This document shows positions 1-8,221 of a stretch of 64,000 nt of DNA, piece after piece. How positions within the stretch are numbered: the stretch's first letter is position 1; each line of letters starts with the position of its first letter. The notes beneath the pieces are model-generated. The model was not told where the DNA came from and ran no database searches. It was given only the letters and a program-made list of their open reading frames with translations. Position numbers and translations under genes: made by a program. The DNA lies in contig CAZWEJ010000002.1 of NCBI GenBank assembly GCA_964632435.1, positions 6,826-70,825 on the forward strand. Direction: 5' to 3'. Source of the DNA: CAZWEJ01 sp964632435. GTDB lineage: Bacteria; Patescibacteriota; Saccharimonadia; UBA4664; SCTI01.

Positions 1-96
1 TCAAAAGTATAAGAGAACAGGTATTTTCTGTACAAACTCCTCAATTTTCTTTTACTCACCTCTTCCCCCTTTCTTATTTTGTTTCCGGACTTTTTA

Positions 97-717
97 TTAA
101 TATTTTCGTATGACACCTATACAAACCCCCTGTATTTTAATTGGCGTACTTTTTGGAACCATAATTGGATCGTACGCATCGTTTGATGGTTGCAAGCGGA
201 TATGATCTCTTTCTTTGTAGTAGCGCTTGAGAGTTGCCTCTTCGCCATTCACTAAAGCAACAACCATCTCCCCATTTGAAGGAATCTCTTTTTCCTGAAT
301 AACCACGTAGTCACCTTCAAAGATGCCCTCGTCTTTCATGGAGTCACCCTTAACCTGAAGAACGTATGAATGACGGGTTCCGACCATAAATGGAGGAACT
401 TCCAGGGTTTCGGTGTGACCGCTCATTGTTTGAATTGGCTGACCCGCGGCGATCAAACCTAGAATTGGCAGACCAACGTAACGGTCTTCTTCGAAATCCT
501 CTGGCTTAACTAGCTGCAAAGATCTAGCAGAATTATCGCTCTTGCTCAGCAAACCCTTGGCGACAAGTGTTTCAACATGGTCGGCAACAGTTGCGACCGA
601 GCCCAAGTTGAAAGCCTCGGCAATCTCACGATAACTCGGCGCATAACCATGCACCTCAATGTACTGACTTATGTAGTCGAGTACCTCTTTTTGTCTTTTA
701 GTTAATGGATCTGCCAT
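97..717 (-). CDS. lexA: LexA repressor, SOS regulator
   Basis: Transcriptional repressor of the DNA-damage response; RecA filaments trigger its self-cleavage. The 206-residue length is typical. The N-terminal winged helix-turn-helix (about residues 1-68) is followed by an S24-type peptidase domain. The cleavage pair is Ala91-Gly92 (in LIAAGQPIQ), the catalytic serine is Ser126 (GDSMKDEG) and the general base is Lys164 (ATLKRYY). A good Shine-Dalgarno (AGGAGG) lies just before the ATG. The promoter spacer contains a direct repeat that probably is the LexA operator, so autorepression is expected. The gene stands alone; the 96 bases beyond its stop hold no recognisable gene. Confidence 0.97.
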   Translation of the reverse strand: MADPLTKRQKEVLDYISQYIEVHGYAPSYREIAEAFNLGSVATVADHVETLVAKGLLSKSDNSARSLQLVKPEDFEEDRYVGLPILGLIAAGQPIQTMSGHTETLEVPPFMVGTRHSYVLQVKGDSMKDEGIFEGDYVVIQEKEIPSNGEMVVALVNGEEATLKRYYKERDHIRLQPSNDAYDPIMVPKSTPIKIQGVCIGVIRKY

Positions 718-753
718 ACTTCCTCCTTTTATGAGAGTGCTCTGTTTGGTTTT

Positions 754-782
754 AGTATGGCGAACAAAAAACGAACTGTCAA
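754..782 (-). promoter_or_regulatory. lexA promoter with GAAC-N7-GAAC operator-like repeat
   Basis: Read on the minus strand, TTGACA (777-782) and CATACT (754-759) are separated by 17 nt and form a plausible -35/-10 pair. Inside this spacer sit two GTTC half-sites in direct orientation, 773-776 and 762-765, with exactly 7 nt between them. GTTC-N7-GTTC is the direct-repeat LexA box known from alphaproteobacteria; the Gram-positive box is an inverted repeat instead. LexA binding here is inferred from position and pattern. Confidence 0.6.
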
Positions 783-791
783 TAGTTTTGC

Positions 792-2258
792 TTACGTTCC
801 ATAGTTGGTCAGTAGCATTGAAAGATCTGTCATGTCTACCTTCCCATCGCGATTGATATCACTACATTCGGTGGTGGGCTTACCATAGGCAGAAAGTAGT
901 ATTGATAGATCAAATACATCTACCAAGCCGTCCTTGTTAACATCACCCTGTTTTGCTGAACAAGTTTGAGGTGGCGTTGATCCCGTAAAGAACTCATCCG
1001 CTCCCGCGTCACAATTAGAACCCTGTGGTCGAGAATTGTTGTCTATATCTCGCGAGCCCACATCGGGCCCCGTACAATAATCGGATGCCGTATTTGGCTC
1101 CGCTGCATCAATTGCCGGCGACCCAGTGTTGAGCTTTCCTCCAGAACCAAGACCTAGGCTACTCATACTTGACCCGCTCACTCTAAGGTCTGAGCCACAA
1201 GTAAAGGCTGTTGATCTGTAAAAAACATTCTTTATATGAGTACCGCTACAGCCTGGATAAGAACCTATGTTACCTACCCACATAGCACTTCCGCCTGTAC
1301 ACTGAAGCAGCATTGGTTGGTAAAAAGTGTTGTACAGATACTGCCAGTTGCACGTCAGAACATTAGTATGCGTTTGAAGAGCGTAACTGCCATTAACGGG
1401 CTCAAAAATATTGTTTATCAACTTTAAGCCATTAGCGGCAGTACTTGATGTATCTGTATTCGTTACAAAAATATGACCAGACCCTGCATCCGAACCGGAG
1501 AGGAACCAGGAATTCTTAACCGTTAAGTTTTGAGCCCCCTGGACTCTGATCAGCTCAAGGTGAAAAGTATTATCAAGACCGCAACTTGGATCTGTATTAA
1601 TTGCTGCTTTCTGTGGATTAAACCTGATTCCATCAAATGTTGCGCCGTTTCCATCAAGCCACACTCCTTGCCCATCATACTGATCACATCTGCGTATTCC
1701 GCCAGTTGTCCCGTTTTGACCAAACGATCCATCCTTCCACATAAAGTTATTACCGTTAACTGCCATACTTATGAACTGTCCGTAAAGACTCACATTTTGA
1801 AGTTTAACGTCGTCCGCGTCTATAGATACGTTATATCCATGAGAATTTCCAACATCAATAATAATATTTTCCATACTGAAATATTGTGCACGCACATCTA
1901 AGCCGGCAATCTTAACCCCATCCTCTCCAATAACCCTACATCCTGGAGATGCCTGGGTCCCAGATATTGAATTTATTCTCTGTGATAAATAGGTATTCGC
2001 ATTGGCTTTAACTACAATCGTTTGGCCGGGAGAACATCTTTGCCATGCCATATCTATACTTACACAAGCTCCCGAATCACTATAAGCCCCACCTGAGTTT
2101 AGTTGCTGGCTGCAAGTACCTCCGTTGGCATCAACCCAAAAGTTCGCAGTTGTTGGAGCTCCTTGAGCGGGGGAAAACGACTGAAAAGCGGCAAATATCC
2201 CACCCACCAAAATAAGAGCCATAAATGCTAGTGTTTTTGGCTTTTTAAAAACTTTCAT
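792..2258 (-). CDS. Secreted beta-helix-like protein with C-terminal dockerin-like module
   Basis: A 488-residue exported protein. A hydrophobic segment at about residues 9-34 ends in a possible signal-peptide site. The middle is rich in N/G/S/T and short beta-strand patterns (VKLQNVSLYG, LTVKNSWFL, LKLINNIFEP) typical of right-handed parallel beta-helix proteins. Residues 433-488 hold two EF-hand-like loops (GDVNKDGLVDVFDLS and DINRDGKVDMTDLS), the arrangement of type I dockerin. A TATAAT lies at 2296-2301 on the minus strand. The C-terminal module is almost identical to that of the next gene. No cohesin is seen in the window; substrate and partner are unknown. The beta-helix call is by pattern, not alignment. 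Confidence 0.75.
   Translation of the reverse strand: MKVFKKPKTLAFMALILVGGIFAAFQSFSPAQGAPTTANFWVDANGGTCSQQLNSGGAYSDSGACVSIDMAWQRCSPGQTIVVKANANTYLSQRINSISGTQASPGCRVIGEDGVKIAGLDVRAQYFSMENIIIDVGNSHGYNVSIDADDVKLQNVSLYGQFISMAVNGNNFMWKDGSFGQNGTTGGIRRCDQYDGQGVWLDGNGATFDGIRFNPQKAAINTDPSCGLDNTFHLELIRVQGAQNLTVKNSWFLSGSDAGSGHIFVTNTDTSSTAANGLKLINNIFEPVNGSYALQTHTNVLTCNWQYLYNTFYQPMLLQCTGGSAMWVGNIGSYPGCSGTHIKNVFYRSTAFTCGSDLRVSGSSMSSLGLGSGGKLNTGSPAIDAAEPNTASDYCTGPDVGSRDIDNNSRPQGSNCDAGADEFFTGSTPPQTCSAKQGDVNKDGLVDVFDLSILLSAYGKPTTECSDINRDGKVDMTDLSMLLTNYGT
854..966. repeat. Dockerin-module DNA repeat, copy 1
   Basis: About 112 bp encoding most of the dockerin-like module are nearly identical to 2369-2480 in the neighbouring gene, with only a handful of substitutions. 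This points to recent duplication or gene conversion between the two genes. Confidence 0.85.
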
Positions 2259-2305
2259 CGAATATGCCGTAACTTGTTAAAAATCATCATATTTAATTAT
2301 AACTC

Positions 2306-4759
2306 TTATGTTCCATACTTTGTGAGCAGCGAGGATAGGTCAACCATATCTACTTTGCCGTCCCTGTTGATGTCACTACATTCGGTGGTGGGCTTACCAT
2401 AGGCAGAAAGTAGTATTGAAAGATCAAATACGTCTACTAAGCCGTCCTTGTTAACATCACCCTGTTTTGCTGAACAGGTTGTAGTTGAATTTAGGTTGGG
2501 CGGGGGATTAAGTACCTGCATCTTATCCCATGGGAAGTTTGAGGCGAAGGCAGTGCTATTTCCTGTGCCGATGCCCGTACCATTCCAAAGAGCAGTACCT
2601 CCACGGTTAATTGTATTCTCGCCATAAACACCCAAAGTTCCACCATTGTCCCTGATGATCATTCCATGGTTCTGCATGGCTTTTGCTACAGTTTTTTGCC
2701 AGGCCGGAAGTGCAGGAGTAATTGCATCAATATTGATACTTGGGTCAAGGCGCATCCAAGTTCCCTCGGGCAAATAATTAGCGTTACAATCGGCCATGTA
2801 ATCCGCAACTGTGCTGTAACCGAGCCCAAGGGCTTGTGCTTCGGCATCGGTTTGATACCAGTAATTACATGTATTTTGATTATGCAGACCCGGGAATTTG
2901 AAAGATGATGAATTGCCTCCTATGGACCTGTGCGAAATTTGAAGTGTTTCGTTAATAACCCCGGCATTAAGATTTTCTGGGGTTATTAGACCTCGCCTCA
3001 ATGGTGTGTTTGCAGCATTACCTCCCCATCCTCCTGTGCCTTCATTAACTGCCCCTAAGGGGAACTTAATTGCAGCCGATGCAGAAGAAATTCTTTGAGT
3101 AGTTGAGTCATACTTAGCCTGCCAAAAATCAGTTTCTGTGCCCGCCGCGACATCTCTAACTGTTAAGTGACCATCTCCTCCTGGATCGGGCTTTGTGCCA
3201 AGCGGTATTCTTACAGATATACTACCCCCTTGATCAGTCAGCGGGATTGAATAAGTTGGGTCGCTAGCAGTTGCAACTGCAGTTGCAACTGCGTAGCTGT
3301 TGATCACAGCATTTGGACTTACTTTGGCATACTTTATCCACTTTGAAATCGCGGTCGCAGAATTTGTGGCAACGGTTGCATTTCGGGCATCCCACGACCA
3401 GTTTGAGAAATTGCTTGCTGTTGACGACTTATACTCATACGCGCCCGCGTCCGCAGCCGATCCTTGAGGACGAGAAGTTCCGAGAAAATCGTTTGAGGGG
3501 TAGTCACTGGGTACGTTATCTATTGCGGCACTTCCAGTCGTCACAAACATGCTGTCTGGGTAAGAATTGCCACCGGCAAATTTTATTGCTGCTGCGGTTG
3601 TATTAGTATCGTTTGTCGAACACCTGCTTCCATCTAATATGTTTTTACTCCAAGTGTCAGAAGATAAGTTTGAGCAGCCCTGATCTGACCATCCTCCTAA
3701 AATAATATTATTCTTCCAGGCCCTGTTTGCTCCACAAGTTCCCGGGCAGTCCCCCTCTTTTACCTGAATTCCTCCTTTAATTGTGTTATTGCGATATATT
3801 CCAGAGGCAGACGCAACGCTAATACTGTAATACCCGCAACCACTAATCCCATTTACAGAACTATCAAAAAAGTTATTCTCAAACTCAACTTGAGCAGGGT
3901 TAGCATCGTTGTAACGCCAATTTATGCATTCATTATTGTAAAAAAGAGAGTTACGAACATTCATTCCAGTCCATTTAACTGTCGATGGGACGCCTCCTCC
4001 ACGCCACATAAATACACCGTCCGGGTGATCAACTGATTGAGTTGCCCTGACACCATGCATATTTATTCCATCCAGAGTTATGTTGCTTGGAGCCGAAACA
4101 CTTCCTGAAGATTGTTGAACAATCCCAATACCCCATCCATTACTAAAAGGCGCACTTGTTACTGAAGGGAAGCCAAGAGGCTGTACAGTATACTTTTCTA
4201 GCTTTATATCCTGAGAGTTTGAAATATAAGTCTGATTGTTTGCTTCGAAATTCGATAGCCGAATGTCTTTTGCTTCCTGAATTGCTGGCCCTCCCGTAAC
4301 ATGAAAGCCATCGAAGTTTACTCCTCCATAAGTATTTGCCGTACTGCTACCAATTGATAGCCCCGCAAGAGTTACAGAGCCAGGGCCGCCATCAGCAATA
4401 AACTGGATGTTATTATCAAAATTGCTGTCCCTAGTTAGACCATTTCTTGTAACTGACTGTGACCCATAGGTTCCCGGCAAGACACGTATAGAATCTCCTC
4501 CACTCGCAATTCCTAGGGCTGCGCTAAATGACTTACAGAGTGTCACTCCTGAACTATCTGGGCTTACCGTTGGAGTCGAAAATCTTTTGCAGTTTGAACC
4601 GGCATCGTTTCCATTAGAAGCTATCCAAATATTGGCAGTATCACCGTTAGCTGCCAGGCTGCGATAAATCAGATAAATACCAAAGAGAATAAACAACGCA
4701 AGAAACGCTAGCAAATTGCGTTTGCTTAAAGTCTGTTTTTTGAGCAAAGTTGTTGGCAT
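2306..4759 (-). CDS. Large secreted beta-helix-like protein with C-terminal dockerin-like module
   Basis: About 817 residues from the ATG at 4759. The frame is open to an ATG at 4783, but a TATAAT (4782-4787, minus strand) overlaps that codon, so the inner start is preferred. An N-terminal membrane or signal segment (LLAFLALFILFGIYLIYRSLAANG) precedes a beta-helix-like half with many short N-rich strands (LSNFEANNQT, VEFENNFFDSS). A second, unrecognised globular region of about 300 residues follows, rich in W, G and N. The last 56 residues are a dockerin-like pair of EF-hand loops matching the previous protein. Probably a surface or extracellular glycan-active or adhesive protein; function is not established. 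Confidence 0.72.
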   Translation of the reverse strand: MPTTLLKKQTLSKRNLLAFLALFILFGIYLIYRSLAANGDTANIWIASNGNDAGSNCKRFSTPTVSPDSSGVTLCKSFSAALGIASGGDSIRVLPGTYGSQSVTRNGLTRDSNFDNNIQFIADGGPGSVTLAGLSIGSSTANTYGGVNFDGFHVTGGPAIQEAKDIRLSNFEANNQTYISNSQDIKLEKYTVQPLGFPSVTSAPFSNGWGIGIVQQSSGSVSAPSNITLDGINMHGVRATQSVDHPDGVFMWRGGGVPSTVKWTGMNVRNSLFYNNECINWRYNDANPAQVEFENNFFDSSVNGISGCGYYSISVASASGIYRNNTIKGGIQVKEGDCPGTCGANRAWKNNIILGGWSDQGCSNLSSDTWSKNILDGSRCSTNDTNTTAAAIKFAGGNSYPDSMFVTTGSAAIDNVPSDYPSNDFLGTSRPQGSAADAGAYEYKSSTASNFSNWSWDARNATVATNSATAISKWIKYAKVSPNAVINSYAVATAVATASDPTYSIPLTDQGGSISVRIPLGTKPDPGGDGHLTVRDVAAGTETDFWQAKYDSTTQRISSASAAIKFPLGAVNEGTGGWGGNAANTPLRRGLITPENLNAGVINETLQISHRSIGGNSSSFKFPGLHNQNTCNYWYQTDAEAQALGLGYSTVADYMADCNANYLPEGTWMRLDPSINIDAITPALPAWQKTVAKAMQNHGMIIRDNGGTLGVYGENTINRGGTALWNGTGIGTGNSTAFASNFPWDKMQVLNPPPNLNSTTTCSAKQGDVNKDGLVDVFDLSILLSAYGKPTTECSDINRDGKVDMVDLSSLLTKYGT
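2369..2480. repeat. Dockerin-module DNA repeat, copy 2
   Basis: Nearly identical partner of 854-966, encoding the first EF-hand loop, the linker and part of the second loop of the dockerin-like module. Confidence 0.85.
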
Positions 4760-4803
4760 GGTTATACTTATAAGCATTACCATTATACCTGGTCGAATCT
4801 TAT

Positions 4804-6543
4804 TTAGTTAAATTGAGGCTTATTAGGGAAGTCTTCGCTCGACTTGTAATTCGTATAGAAAGTATCAGTCTTAACTACCTGGCCACCAACCACAACGTCC
4901 CGGTAGAACACTGTTCTTGATGGTTGCTTTGGATCTGGCCCGCCGCTCAAGAATGTTGGCCCCCTAACGACCCCCTCTTTCTCCTTGGTTCCATAAAACT
5001 GGAACTTCAAAGTCGTTCCCTGCATGATCGTCTGTATATATATGAAGTGTGCTGTGTCGTTCTTAAACTTAAAGTCTACTTGAGGATAGTAAATTGTGGC
5101 ATCAACTCCTGGAACCCCGTATGGAGCCGTATAGTAACTGACCGCAAAAGAGTGATTAACGCGCTCTAGAATTGGGAGACCAGCATTGAGCGCCGCCCGA
5201 AAAGCCGTACTCGAAACCTGACACAAACCACCACCGTATTGAAGCTCCTGGCGGTTTCCAAGGATCACCTTCGCTGGTGCATACCCTGTTTCCGGCCCAA
5301 CATCACCTAAAATTTTACCGAAAGAAAATACCTCACCTGGCTTAATGATCACGCCATTAAACTTTGATTGCCCTGCACGAACATTCTGCATTCTCTCTGG
5401 CGGTGAACCCGGGAAGTAGCTTACTCCCTCGCTAATCATCTCCTTGATTCCCAATTCGGCTAAAGCATCTTCGCGAATTGCTGCCTTGGTCACTTTGGTT
5501 GGGATCACAACCTTGCGATCTCCATTGGGATTGACCACAACCTCAACTATCTTCTTGGTTGCTGCTGGCGTATCAACTTGTAATCCGTCTTGGCTAGCCC
5601 GAGCAATTCCTAGCGAACCATTATTCATGGTAAGTTGTGCATCAACTGGCTCACGGTTGATGCTACTTGCAAGCTGCTGCGCAAAAGCCTCAACCTTGGC
5701 TTTGTTTAGCTCAAGCTCAACTGCGCTCTGGGAAGGAGCCGGGTAAAATGACTCGAGTGGAATCAGCGGAAGGTCTGTCTTGCTACCGAGAACCACGACA
5801 TCAACCCAGCTCAGAATTTGAGCCTGATCAATCGTCTTATTGAAGCTCCCGGCGGTCACAGTCACAGGACTCGAGACATACTCATCAACCTGGTGCTTTG
5901 TTTCCTCAAGAGCCGACTCTTTGATGGTTGGATCAAGATTATAAACCGGCGCATTTATGGTTCCTGCTTTGCCAGCGGCAATCTGCTTCTTGATCGCAAG
6001 AACAAGCAGACCGCGATCAAGTCGCTTACCAGGCTGAGACTCAGCAACGGATACTTTGTTGTCGGCGAAGTTAAGAGAGGCATTTGCAACCGGCTTGTTG
6101 AGTTCGGCATCAACTGTCGATACGTACGGGGTGAGCTTTGCGTCGTCGACCTCAAGCTTAGTAATAGTTGTGGGTCGCCAAAAAAGAGCTCGTAGCCTTG
6201 CATGAAGGTTCTCGCTCAGCTCACCACTGCGGCCGTATCGATATGCCTCTTCGTATGCTTCTTCTGGGTATCCAACTCCCAGACCTTTTGTAGGGATCTT
6301 TATGGTTGTGTTGTTGTATTGAACCGCAATCTCGTAATTCGTATCTTTGGCGGCTTGCTCAAGCTTTTGCTGGGCTTCTTTTGGCGTTAGACCACCAACG
6401 TAAACCCCATTAAGGCTAACCCCGGGGTAGATTTTCCCGGTATTTATTATCGAGAAAAGCCCGATTACCAACACGGCGGCGGCAAACGTGCCAACCAGCA
6501 CGTATGTAATCCTTTGTGATGATAATTGCTTTAGCTTTGACAT
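4804..6543 (-). CDS. VanW family protein with peptidoglycan-binding-like repeats
   Basis: A 579-residue membrane-anchored envelope protein. One transmembrane helix at about residues 13-35 is followed by two PG_binding_4-like segments (YPGVSLNGVYVGGLTPKEA opens the first; the second covers about residues 210-340). The C-terminal VanW domain (about 370-520) has the characteristic GGGLCQVSSTAF and ERVNHSFAVSYY motifs. VanW domains occur in vancomycin-resistance clusters and many CPR and Firmicutes genomes; the biochemical role is unknown, though an L,D-transpeptidase-like link to cell-wall modification is often assumed. It lies between the dockerin genes and the nucleotide-sugar gene. Confidence 0.88.
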   Translation of the reverse strand: MSKLKQLSSQRITYVLVGTFAAAVLVIGLFSIINTGKIYPGVSLNGVYVGGLTPKEAQQKLEQAAKDTNYEIAVQYNNTTIKIPTKGLGVGYPEEAYEEAYRYGRSGELSENLHARLRALFWRPTTITKLEVDDAKLTPYVSTVDAELNKPVANASLNFADNKVSVAESQPGKRLDRGLLVLAIKKQIAAGKAGTINAPVYNLDPTIKESALEETKHQVDEYVSSPVTVTAGSFNKTIDQAQILSWVDVVVLGSKTDLPLIPLESFYPAPSQSAVELELNKAKVEAFAQQLASSINREPVDAQLTMNNGSLGIARASQDGLQVDTPAATKKIVEVVVNPNGDRKVVIPTKVTKAAIREDALAELGIKEMISEGVSYFPGSPPERMQNVRAGQSKFNGVIIKPGEVFSFGKILGDVGPETGYAPAKVILGNRQELQYGGGLCQVSSTAFRAALNAGLPILERVNHSFAVSYYTAPYGVPGVDATIYYPQVDFKFKNDTAHFIYIQTIMQGTTLKFQFYGTKEKEGVVRGPTFLSGGPDPKQPSRTVFYRDVVVGGQVVKTDTFYTNYKSSEDFPNKPQFN

Positions 6544-6570
6544 AGGTATTTTTAGTATACCTAATTTAAG

Positions 6571-7611
6571 CTATTTTTTGGGATTTCTCGCTTGAATTCG
6601 CTTCGCCGCCTCTCCTACAAGCTGGGATTTCTCTTTAGCGCAAACCAATAAGCCGTTTGGACTATCCACCACTACGACTCCACTGAGGCCAATCACAACG
6701 ACAGGTTTATCAGAGCCATGAACCATTACGTCCTCGCTGTCAATTAGCTCGACATCACCATTGAGGGAGTTTGAATCTTTGTCCTGAAGAATATTGTGGA
6801 GGTCGAAGAACGAACCAATATCCGCCCAATCAAAAGTACCTGCCACTACCTCTAAGTTACTAGCCTTTTCAATCAACGCGGTGTCGATGGGTTCGGATGG
6901 CAATTCAAGATAGGTATCTTGAATGCCAGTTCCAGCGGACTGTAATTGTTGATAGCGCTGATAAAGCTCCTTTGCATCTTGCTGCATCGTGGCTGCGAAC
7001 ACCTGCTCAGGTGCTGCAAAAAGGCCCATATTCCACAGAAAATTACCACTTTCCATGTATTTTCTAGCAGTCGTTGCTTTAGGTTTTTCTTTAAACTGTT
7101 CGGCTTTATGGATCTCGATACCATTACTCTCACCAATCTTTTCGCCAAGCTCAATGTAGCCAAAACCTGTAGCAGGATAAGTCGGCTTAATACCAATAAG
7201 AGTAATGACTTGATGCTCGCGAGAGTTTTCGGCGGCTAAGGTTACTGTCTGTTGAAACGACTCTTCGGCGCTAATGTGATGGTCCGCATGAAGAAACACA
7301 ACCGGAGTATTTGAATTGTGCTTTTGTTTAATACGAGTAAGGGCTAATAGAATACAAGAGGCAGTACCTCTCCTTGCAGGCTCAACAATAACGTTCTCTT
7401 CTTTTAGCTCGGGGAGTTGACGTTGAACTTCTTCAGCGTGAGAAGCCTCAGTCACAACATAAACTTCGTCCGCAATCTTAGCAGATCTAGAGAATGTGTT
7501 TTGAAGAAGAGATTTTTCGCCAGTCAACTTTAGTAAATGTTTTGGGTAGTTGGATTGTGAAAGCGGCCACAAGCGAGTGCCTGAGCCGCCGGCAATAATT
7601 GTAATGATCAT
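6571..7611 (-). CDS. manC: Mannose-1-phosphate guanylyltransferase
   Basis: Forms GDP-mannose from mannose-1-phosphate and GTP, the donor for mannosyl or fucosyl residues of the glycans built by the adjacent locus. The N-terminal nucleotidyltransferase signature GGSGTRLWPLS, the HADHHI motif and the FKEKP sugar-binding segment are clear. At 346 residues it is the short form without the C-terminal phosphomannose-isomerase cupin. The ATG at 7611 gives the usual MIITIIAGG start; a further in-frame ATG lies 21 nt upstream but precedes a TATAAT (7618-7623) that ends only 6 nt before 7611, so the transcript is probably leaderless. Confidence 0.92.
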   Translation of the reverse strand: MIITIIAGGSGTRLWPLSQSNYPKHLLKLTGEKSLLQNTFSRSAKIADEVYVVTEASHAEEVQRQLPELKEENVIVEPARRGTASCILLALTRIKQKHNSNTPVVFLHADHHISAEESFQQTVTLAAENSREHQVITLIGIKPTYPATGFGYIELGEKIGESNGIEIHKAEQFKEKPKATTARKYMESGNFLWNMGLFAAPEQVFAATMQQDAKELYQRYQQLQSAGTGIQDTYLELPSEPIDTALIEKASNLEVVAGTFDWADIGSFFDLHNILQDKDSNSLNGDVELIDSEDVMVHGSDKPVVVIGLSGVVVVDSPNGLLVCAKEKSQLVGEAAKRIQARNPKK

Positions 7612-7617
7612 TCCTTG

Positions 7618-7644
7618 ATTATACACAACCATTACTGGTATAAT
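7618..7644. promoter_or_regulatory. Divergent -10 elements between manC and the plus-strand envelope genes
   Basis: On the minus strand TATAAT occupies 7618-7623, 6 nt before the manC ATG. On the plus strand an extended -10, TGG followed by TATAAT (7639-7644), serves the gene starting at 7684. No strong -35 is seen for either. Confidence 0.6.
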
Positions 7645-7683
7645 TTTAACGAACTCGGGGGCGAAAACAGATTGGCCAAAAAT

Positions 7684-8220
7684 ATGTTCAAAAACAAAAA
7701 AGTTCTAATTAGCGCACTTGTACTAGCGTTGGCTTTCGCTGGTGCCGGTTATTACGTGTATTCAAAGGATCAGCAGCAAAAAGAAGCTCAAAAAACTGAC
7801 CAGCAGAAACTCCAGGAAGAGGAGCAAAAAGCTGGTGATCGAGATCCAAAAACTGAATCCGAGGCCTACCAGCGCCAGCAAAACTCAACATCAACTGGCG
7901 CGCAGTCTGGAAATTCAAGCTCCAATACGGCTGCCAATCCAACAATCACTCAACTAGGTCAGAGCGGAGATACAATTTACGTTAACGCAATTGTTGATGG
8001 CCAAAAGAGCGGGACCTGTACTCTTGAAGCGACTAAGGCTGGGTCGGCAACTGTAACGAGGACAGCTCAACTTGGTCTAGTCACTTCGTATTACGCTTGC
8101 CAAGGATTCAATGTCGAACGATCTGCTTTTGGTTCCGCCGGAAACTGGAATGTAGTTGTAAAGTTTAGTAACGGTTCGGTATCTGGGACGTCAGAATCAA
8201 GGAGTTTAACGGTTCAATAA
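7684..8220 (+). CDS. Membrane-anchored protein with Ig-like C-terminal domain
   Basis: About 178 residues from ATG 7684; a TTG at 7672 in the same frame is an alternative. Upstream in-frame codons lie before the predicted promoter and are unlikely. A basic N-terminus and one hydrophobic helix (VLISALVLALAFAGAGYYVYS) are followed by a charged Gln/Lys/Glu-rich linker (about residues 30-65, probably coiled or disordered), a Ser/Thr/Asn-rich spacer and a beta-rich domain of about 90 residues with two cysteines (SGTCTLEATKAG, SYYACQGF) that may pair. Resembles small bacterial Ig-like surface proteins. It ends 1 nt before the next gene, so the two are probably cotranscribed. Function unknown. Confidence 0.75.
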   Translation: MFKNKKVLISALVLALAFAGAGYYVYSKDQQQKEAQKTDQQKLQEEEQKAGDRDPKTESEAYQRQQNSTSTGAQSGNSSSNTAANPTITQLGQSGDTIYVNAIVDGQKSGTCTLEATKAGSATVTRTAQLGLVTSYYACQGFNVERSAFGSAGNWNVVVKFSNGSVSGTSESRSLTVQ

Positions 8221-8221
8221 T

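Noticed and set aside
1236..1901. Plus-strand open frames inside the first dockerin protein gene
   Set aside because: Shadow frames with no start signals or recognisable protein content.
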